A DNA stretch of 64,000 nt. Source: an uncultured Oscillatoriales cyanobacterium. Lineage in GTDB: Bacteria > Cyanobacteriota > Cyanobacteriia > Cyanobacteriales > Microcoleaceae. This document shows positions 59,892-64,000 of the stretch, piece after piece (the stretch's first letter is position 1; every line of letters begins with the position of its first letter). Location: the NCBI GenBank assembly GCA_903893625.1, contig CAITND010000174.1, forward strand, positions 1 to 64,000. Reading direction: 5' to 3'. The notes under the pieces were generated by a model. The model searched no databases. It was not told where the DNA came from and saw only the letters and a program-made list of their open reading frames with translations. Both the position numbers and the translations under genes were made by a program.

Positions 59892-61370
59892 ATGATTCCA
59901 AATGATTCCCTTGATACCCACTCTGCCCAGGTTGATCACCAGCGACCTGATAAACCGGAAGAAGCCTGTGGCGTTTTTGGGGTTTATGCTCCGGGCGAGG
60001 ATGTCGCAAAACTAGCTTATTTTGGTCTGTACGCGCTGCAACACCGAGGCCAAGAATCCGCCGGAATTGCCACCTTTGAAGGCGACAAGGTGCATTTGCA
60101 TAAAGATATGGGATTAGTCTCCCAAGTCTTCAATGAAACTGTTTTAAACAGCTTAATGGGTCATATTGCGGTGGGTCATACCCGCTATTCCACCACTGGA
60201 TCAAGTCGGGTGGTTAATGCTCAACCTGCGGTAGTCGAAACTCGTCTGGGTTCTCTCGCCCTAGCACATAATGGTAATTTAGTCAATACTGGCGAATTGC
60301 GTGCAGAATTAATCAAGCGTGAATTTGATTTTCTGACCACAACCGATAGTGAAATGATTGCTCTAGCGATCGCTTCAGAAGTCAATAATGGTAAAGACTG
60401 GTTAGAAGGGGCGTTAAGTGCTTTTACTCAGTGCCGGGGGGCCTATAGTTTAGTGATTGGTACCCCCAAAGGGTTGATGGGAGTCCGTGATCCGAATGGG
60501 ATTCGACCGTTAGTGATTGGCATTTTACCTACGAGTCCGCAACGGTATGTTTTGGCGTCGGAAACCTGTGGATTAGATATTATGGGGGCGGAATATCTAC
60601 GGGATGTGGAACCGGGGGAACTGGTTTGGATCACAGAAGAAGGGATGTCATCTTTTCACTGGAGTCCGAAACCCGCCCGGAAATTATGTGTATTTGAGAT
60701 GATTTATTTTGCCCGTCCTGATAGTGTGATGTGTGGCGAAAGTCTCTATAGTTATCGCTTGGAAATCGGCCGGATTTTAGCCAGAGAATCCTTTGTTGAT
60801 GCGGATATTGTTATCGGTGTTCCTGACTCTGGAATTCCGGCGGCGATTGGATTTTCTCAACAGTCTAAAATTGTTTTTGCTGAGGGATTAATTAAAAATC
60901 GTTATGTGGGACGCACGTTTATTCAACCGACCCAAAGTATGCGGGAGTCGGGTATTCGTATGAAGTTAAACCCGTTAAAGGATGTGTTAGAAGGTAAACG
61001 GGTAATTATTGTGGATGATTCGATTGTCCGAGGAACTACGAGTCGCAAAATTGTTAAAGCGTTGCGGGATGCGGGTGCTAAGGAAGTTCACATGAGAATT
61101 TCTTCTCCTCCAGTAACCCATCCTTGTTTCTATGGAATTGATACCGATAGTCAGGAACAATTGATTGCGGCGACGAAATCCATTGAGGAAATTCGCCAAC
61201 AAATTGAGGTTGATAGTTTAGCCTATTTGAGTTGGGAAGGAATGTTAAAAGCGACAGGGGAAGATCCTAATACTTTCTGTTCGGCGTGTTTTACGGGGAA
61301 TTATCCGATTGATATTCCTGAAAAGGTAAAACGCTCTAAATTAATATTAGAAAAAACCGCAACGGTTTAA
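59892..61370 (+). CDS. purF: Amidophosphoribosyltransferase PurF
   Basis: First committed step of purine synthesis (PRPP plus glutamine to phosphoribosylamine). The 492-residue protein has a 25-residue propeptide ending in KPEE, and Cys26 (CGVFGVY) would become the N-terminal nucleophile after self-cleavage. The glutaminase part has QHRGQESAGIATF and HTRYSTTGSS; the PRPP site is VIIVDDSIVRGTTSRKIV. Four Cys (about 272, 436, 468 and 471; for example SACFTGNYP) are placed as the 4Fe-4S ligands of Bacillus-type PurF. It lies 248 bp after purL and is probably regulated separately. The start ATG is preceded by no strong ribosome site. Confidence 0.95.
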   Translation: MIPNDSLDTHSAQVDHQRPDKPEEACGVFGVYAPGEDVAKLAYFGLYALQHRGQESAGIATFEGDKVHLHKDMGLVSQVFNETVLNSLMGHIAVGHTRYSTTGSSRVVNAQPAVVETRLGSLALAHNGNLVNTGELRAELIKREFDFLTTTDSEMIALAIASEVNNGKDWLEGALSAFTQCRGAYSLVIGTPKGLMGVRDPNGIRPLVIGILPTSPQRYVLASETCGLDIMGAEYLRDVEPGELVWITEEGMSSFHWSPKPARKLCVFEMIYFARPDSVMCGESLYSYRLEIGRILARESFVDADIVIGVPDSGIPAAIGFSQQSKIVFAEGLIKNRYVGRTFIQPTQSMRESGIRMKLNPLKDVLEGKRVIIVDDSIVRGTTSRKIVKALRDAGAKEVHMRISSPPVTHPCFYGIDTDSQEQLIAATKSIEEIRQQIEVDSLAYLSWEGMLKATGEDPNTFCSACFTGNYPIDIPEKVKRSKLILEKTATV

Positions 61371-61570
61371 CCCCGTAGGATGGGCTTTGCCCATGCCATC
61401 AGACAGATTTTGGGTCAGAGTTCATCGAAATTCCAGCTTGAGTTTTGATGGGCAAAGCCCATAATATTAACCCCGGAGGATGGGCTTCGCCCATTGCATC
61501 AGACAGATTTTGGGTCAGAGTTCATCGAAATTCAAGATTGAGTTTTGATGGGCAAAGCCCATCCTACAGA
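61371..61570. repeat. Exact 100-bp tandem duplication of a palindrome-ended element
   Basis: Two head-to-tail units of 100 bp (from 61371 and from 61471) are almost identical over the first 90 bases. Each has ATGGGC-TTY-GCCCAT at its left and GATGGGCAAAGCCCAT at its right, so each unit is bounded by inverted, self-palindromic repeats. The first and last 19 bases of the whole block are perfectly complementary (TAGGATGGGCTTTGCCCAT and its complement). The unit core is the same palindrome that follows the AbrB-family gene at 11173. Confidence 0.9.
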
Positions 61571-61575
61571 GGATT

Positions 61576-62898
61576 TTATTTCTTATCGGCGTGAATATAA
61601 TCCACGAAATAAAATTTGGGTTCTAAATAATATTTTAGCCATCCATAAATGCCTAATCCTAAAATAGCGATCGCTATTAAGGGAATACCCCTTTGTGACC
61701 GGATGGGATCTGACATTAACGCTACACTAGAAACTGTTAATACGAAATAAATTAATAATCCTAATTGTAACCGTTGAATATTTTTTAAGGCATTCCGACA
61801 GCTACTACAATGTTGGGTATGTTGGTGATAGGTATCGAGGAGTTGTTGACGGTTATCATTAAACGGGAAATATTCAGGAACAGGAATATTAAGCTGTTTC
61901 CAAGGTAATTGTCCCTGACAATAGCGATCAAACCATTTACGGAATTCAATAATTAAACGATCCGCAGTAGTTGGCATTTTATAAGCAGTTTTCCAGGTTT
62001 CTTCGGAATGATTTTGTTGTAAGAAACGTTCCTGTTGATGGAGTAAAATCATATCGCTATCAAAAACTAAATTTCGCAGCATAATATGTTCCCACCATAG
62101 CGGGGTAATGCGATGTAAACTTTTAGCAAAGTTTTGAGCAAATAAACCAATTGCTCGTGATTTTCCGGGTAATACGGGAATACAATAAACCAGAATTTGC
62201 ATTTTTTTACCCGTAGGAAAAGCAATCTCATATTCTAAACGACAAGGCGGTTCAAATTGAATACTGCTAAGATATCCTGGGGTTTTGACTTCTATTAAAT
62301 TCAAGGTTGATTCTACCACTTCCAGAGGAACAGATCGGGCATTTTCCCGTCTTCCCTGTAAACCATGATGAGCAACAGGAACGTGGCTCGGATCAGCAAT
62401 ATTTTCAACTAATGTTAACCAATCATATTCTAAATCTCGAAAATAGCGACTCCAAACAAATCCGTTTTCGGTCTTAATTTTAGGAGATAAAGGTAAAGGA
62501 GTTTTTGCTGCTAATTCTGCTGATAATGGATCAGCCCAAACCCATAAGATTTCCTGTTGTTCACGGGTGGGAAAGACTTGAACACAAAATTTATTTTTAA
62601 CTAATTCCTGGTTTTCAGCTTGGGGAATATTGCTACAAATTCCTTGAGAATTAAATTCCCAACCGTGATAACTACACATTAACTGACCCGTTTTTTCATC
62701 TATTCTGCCTTCGCTTAAGGGGGCTAAACGATGGGGACATTCATCTAAAAAGACTTGATAGTGTTGTTGTTCTTTGGGTTTCCAAATCACTAAACGCATT
62801 CCCAATATGGTAATCGGTTTTGGGTATTTGGGGTCAAGATCGGCAAGAAGAACGAGAGGATACCATTGTTGAAAAAAGTTAAATTCTGGTTCTGTCAT
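61576..62898 (-). CDS. Rieske non-haem iron oxygenase of the pheophorbide a oxygenase/Tic55 group
   Basis: A 440-residue membrane-anchored oxygenase. The Rieske 2Fe-2S site is Cys54-x-His56 (ECPHRLAPL) and Cys75-x2-His78 (MCSYHGW). The mononuclear iron site is ENIADPSHVPVAHHG with His172 and His177. The C-terminal CSSC at about 367-370 and two membrane helices (about 384-425) are the pattern of PAO/PTC52/Tic55 proteins, where the CxxC is thioredoxin-responsive. Plant relatives act on chlorophyll derivatives; cyanobacterial substrates are mostly unknown. I chose ATG 62898, preceded by CTGGAGAAAACGAC. The N-terminus WYPLVLLADLDPKYPKPITILG is typical. The hemW gene just upstream also serves tetrapyrrole metabolism, but this may be chance. 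Confidence 0.88.
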   Translation of the reverse strand: MTEPEFNFFQQWYPLVLLADLDPKYPKPITILGMRLVIWKPKEQQHYQVFLDECPHRLAPLSEGRIDEKTGQLMCSYHGWEFNSQGICSNIPQAENQELVKNKFCVQVFPTREQQEILWVWADPLSAELAAKTPLPLSPKIKTENGFVWSRYFRDLEYDWLTLVENIADPSHVPVAHHGLQGRRENARSVPLEVVESTLNLIEVKTPGYLSSIQFEPPCRLEYEIAFPTGKKMQILVYCIPVLPGKSRAIGLFAQNFAKSLHRITPLWWEHIMLRNLVFDSDMILLHQQERFLQQNHSEETWKTAYKMPTTADRLIIEFRKWFDRYCQGQLPWKQLNIPVPEYFPFNDNRQQLLDTYHQHTQHCSSCRNALKNIQRLQLGLLIYFVLTVSSVALMSDPIRSQRGIPLIAIAILGLGIYGWLKYYLEPKFYFVDYIHADKK

Positions 62899-62960
62899 GT
62901 CGTTTTCTCCAGAGACTTTCAATAATATAGCAGGGAATTGGGAATAGGATTAAACCTCAC

Positions 62961-64000
62961 CTATATTTCGCTTAACCCTGCGAATACCGTTGATAAAATT
63001 TGATTTGATATTAAAAAACCATCGGGGTCAGTTAATCTCATCCATCCTTGATGGAAGTTGGGTTGAATGGGGTTTTGATTATGATCTAAAATTTGAACTA
63101 ATCCTTGATGATAAAAAGGCATTAATAGTGTTAATATTTGTTCGAGAATATCGCTGCCAAATTGTTGTGATATAACTTCTAAATTAATCCCTTCTGCTAA
63201 CCGTAATCCTAACATTAAGGTTTCTAGTAACTCTTCTTGAGTTGTATCGACAAATTCAGCAAGATCAACGGGATAATCGCCCTTCACCCAAGCATAATAT
63301 TCTTGTCTTTTTCGAGGTCGGGTTAAGCGATAACCCCGAAGATAACTCGCCGCCCCCATTCCAAAACCATAATAGGGTTGTTTTTTCCAATAGACTAAAT
63401 TATGCTGGCATTGAAACCCCGGTTTAGCATAGTTAGAAATTTCATAATGTTCATATCCTGCTTGAGTTAATAATTTTTGGGCTAAACGATACATTTGGAT
63501 GGTGGTTTCTTCCGATGGTAATGGAGATTCACCGGGGGTATAATATCGAGAAAAAGGAGTTTTATCTTCGACAATTAAATCATAAATTGAAACATGATTA
63601 GGGTTGATTTTTAATAACGTTTTTAAAGAATATTCCCAATCTTTTAGAGTTTGTTCTGGTAAACCGGAAATTAAATCTAAACTCCAGTTTTGAATGCCCA
63701 CTTGTTCAATAATATTAATCGCTGAAAAAATTTCGTCAACGCTATGCGATCGCCCTGCTAATTGTAATAATTTATCTTGAAAAACTTGCACCCCTAAACT
63801 AACTCGATTCACCCCCAAATTTAGGAAACCTTGTAATTTTTCTCGGTCAAAAGTTCCGGGGTCTACTTCCATTGAAATTTCTGCATTGTTAGCAATACCA
63901 AATTTCTGATCAACAACCTTTAAAATTCGCTGAAGCTGATCAACGGATAATAACGAAGGTGTTCCCCCCCCAAAGAAAATTGTATTTAAGCTAGAAGCAG
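62961..64000 (-). CDS. hemW: HemW-type radical SAM protein, 3' part
   Basis: The frame is open to the right edge, so the start and the CxxxCxxC cluster are outside the window. About 346 residues are visible: NTIFFGGGTPSLLSVDQLQ, EISMEVDPGTFDREKLQGF, GVNRVSLGVQVFQDKLLQLAGRSHS, SLDLISGLPEQTL, HVSIYDLIVEDKTPF and HYEISNYAKPGFQCQHNLVYW, all characteristic of HemW (formerly called oxygen-independent coproporphyrinogen oxidase-like). HemW is thought to insert haem into respiratory proteins rather than to oxidise coproporphyrinogen. The C-terminal winged-helix part is complete. Its stop is 62 bp upstream of the Rieske oxygenase start, so the two may form an operon. Confidence 0.92.
   Translation of the reverse strand, partial: ASSLNTIFFGGGTPSLLSVDQLQRILKVVDQKFGIANNAEISMEVDPGTFDREKLQGFLNLGVNRVSLGVQVFQDKLLQLAGRSHSVDEIFSAINIIEQVGIQNWSLDLISGLPEQTLKDWEYSLKTLLKINPNHVSIYDLIVEDKTPFSRYYTPGESPLPSEETTIQMYRLAQKLLTQAGYEHYEISNYAKPGFQCQHNLVYWKKQPYYGFGMGAASYLRGYRLTRPRKRQEYYAWVKGDYPVDLAEFVDTTQEELLETLMLGLRLAEGINLEVISQQFGSDILEQILTLLMPFYHQGLVQILDHNQNPIQPNFHQGWMRLTDPDGFLISNQILSTVFAGLSEI

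Overview
The window is chromosomal DNA of a cyanobacterium, most likely a filamentous non-heterocystous (Oscillatoriales/Planktothrix-like) lineage. The evidence is cytochrome c6 (petJ) with a PetR/PetP-type copper-regulator pair, an RNase E with the cyanobacterial C-terminal Arg-rich tail, many cyanobacteria-specific conserved hypotheticals, frequent GCGATCGC (HIP1) octamers, three Uma2-family proteins, and cyanobacterial heptameric tandem repeats. The genus is an inference from style, not from a marker gene. There is no prophage, rRNA or tRNA that I can support.

Layout. 0-0.14 kb: right end of an IS200/IS605-type (tnpB) element. 0.1-14.6 kb: mostly housekeeping and single genes. These are a DUF4346 protein, an Sfp-type phosphopantetheinyl transferase, Uma2, a membrane histidine kinase with an ethylene-receptor-like sensor that has lost its copper-ligand His, prfC, aqpZ, a B12-binding radical SAM protein, prxQ/bcp, an AbrB-family permease, an acyl-CoA dehydrogenase-like protein, a second Uma2, a TPR membrane protein and an orphan minimal nucleotidyltransferase. 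14.6-32.4 kb: a surface-glycosylation island. It holds a TPR/GT41 protein, a 1462-residue fusion of three methyltransferase and two glycosyltransferase domains, a second glycosyltransferase sharing its C-terminal module, two tandem TPR/GT41 (SPINDLY/OGT-like) paralogues, a type IV pilin gene and a methyltransferase. A VapBC toxin-antitoxin pair and three small unknown genes sit inside it. The order methyltransferase - pilin - GT41 - GT41 on one strand suggests a pilin O-glycosylation locus. 32.5-45.3 kb: a small membrane protein, a third Uma2, a 5'-truncated DUF4351-type gene, an AI-2E permease, a DUF39 homocysteine-biosynthesis protein, a (Pro-Glu-Thr)n protein, an internally deleted tnpB element, a TPR protein, rodA, an LprI-like protein, a YbhN/UPF0104 flippase-like protein and a large unknown membrane protein.

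45.3-48 kb: a copper-response locus with petJ, a BlaI-type repressor (petR), an M56 protease (petP) and a secreted His-rich protein. petJ and the secreted protein share a near-identical promoter motif, which I propose as the PetR operator. 48-54 kb: rne and a TIGR03960/DUF2344 radical SAM protein, a common gene pair, separated by an unexplained gap of about 1.2 kb. 54.5-64 kb: small conserved proteins, plsC, tadA, a decayed toxin-antitoxin pair, purL and purF (adjacent purine genes), an exact 100-bp tandem duplication of a palindromic element, a Rieske oxygenase and the 3' part of hemW.

A recurrent theme is low-complexity or heptameric repeats spreading between and into genes. They form the purL stop codon, an in-frame insert in the TIGR03960 protein, the (PET)n tract and the Glu/Ile/Pro repeat of RNase E.
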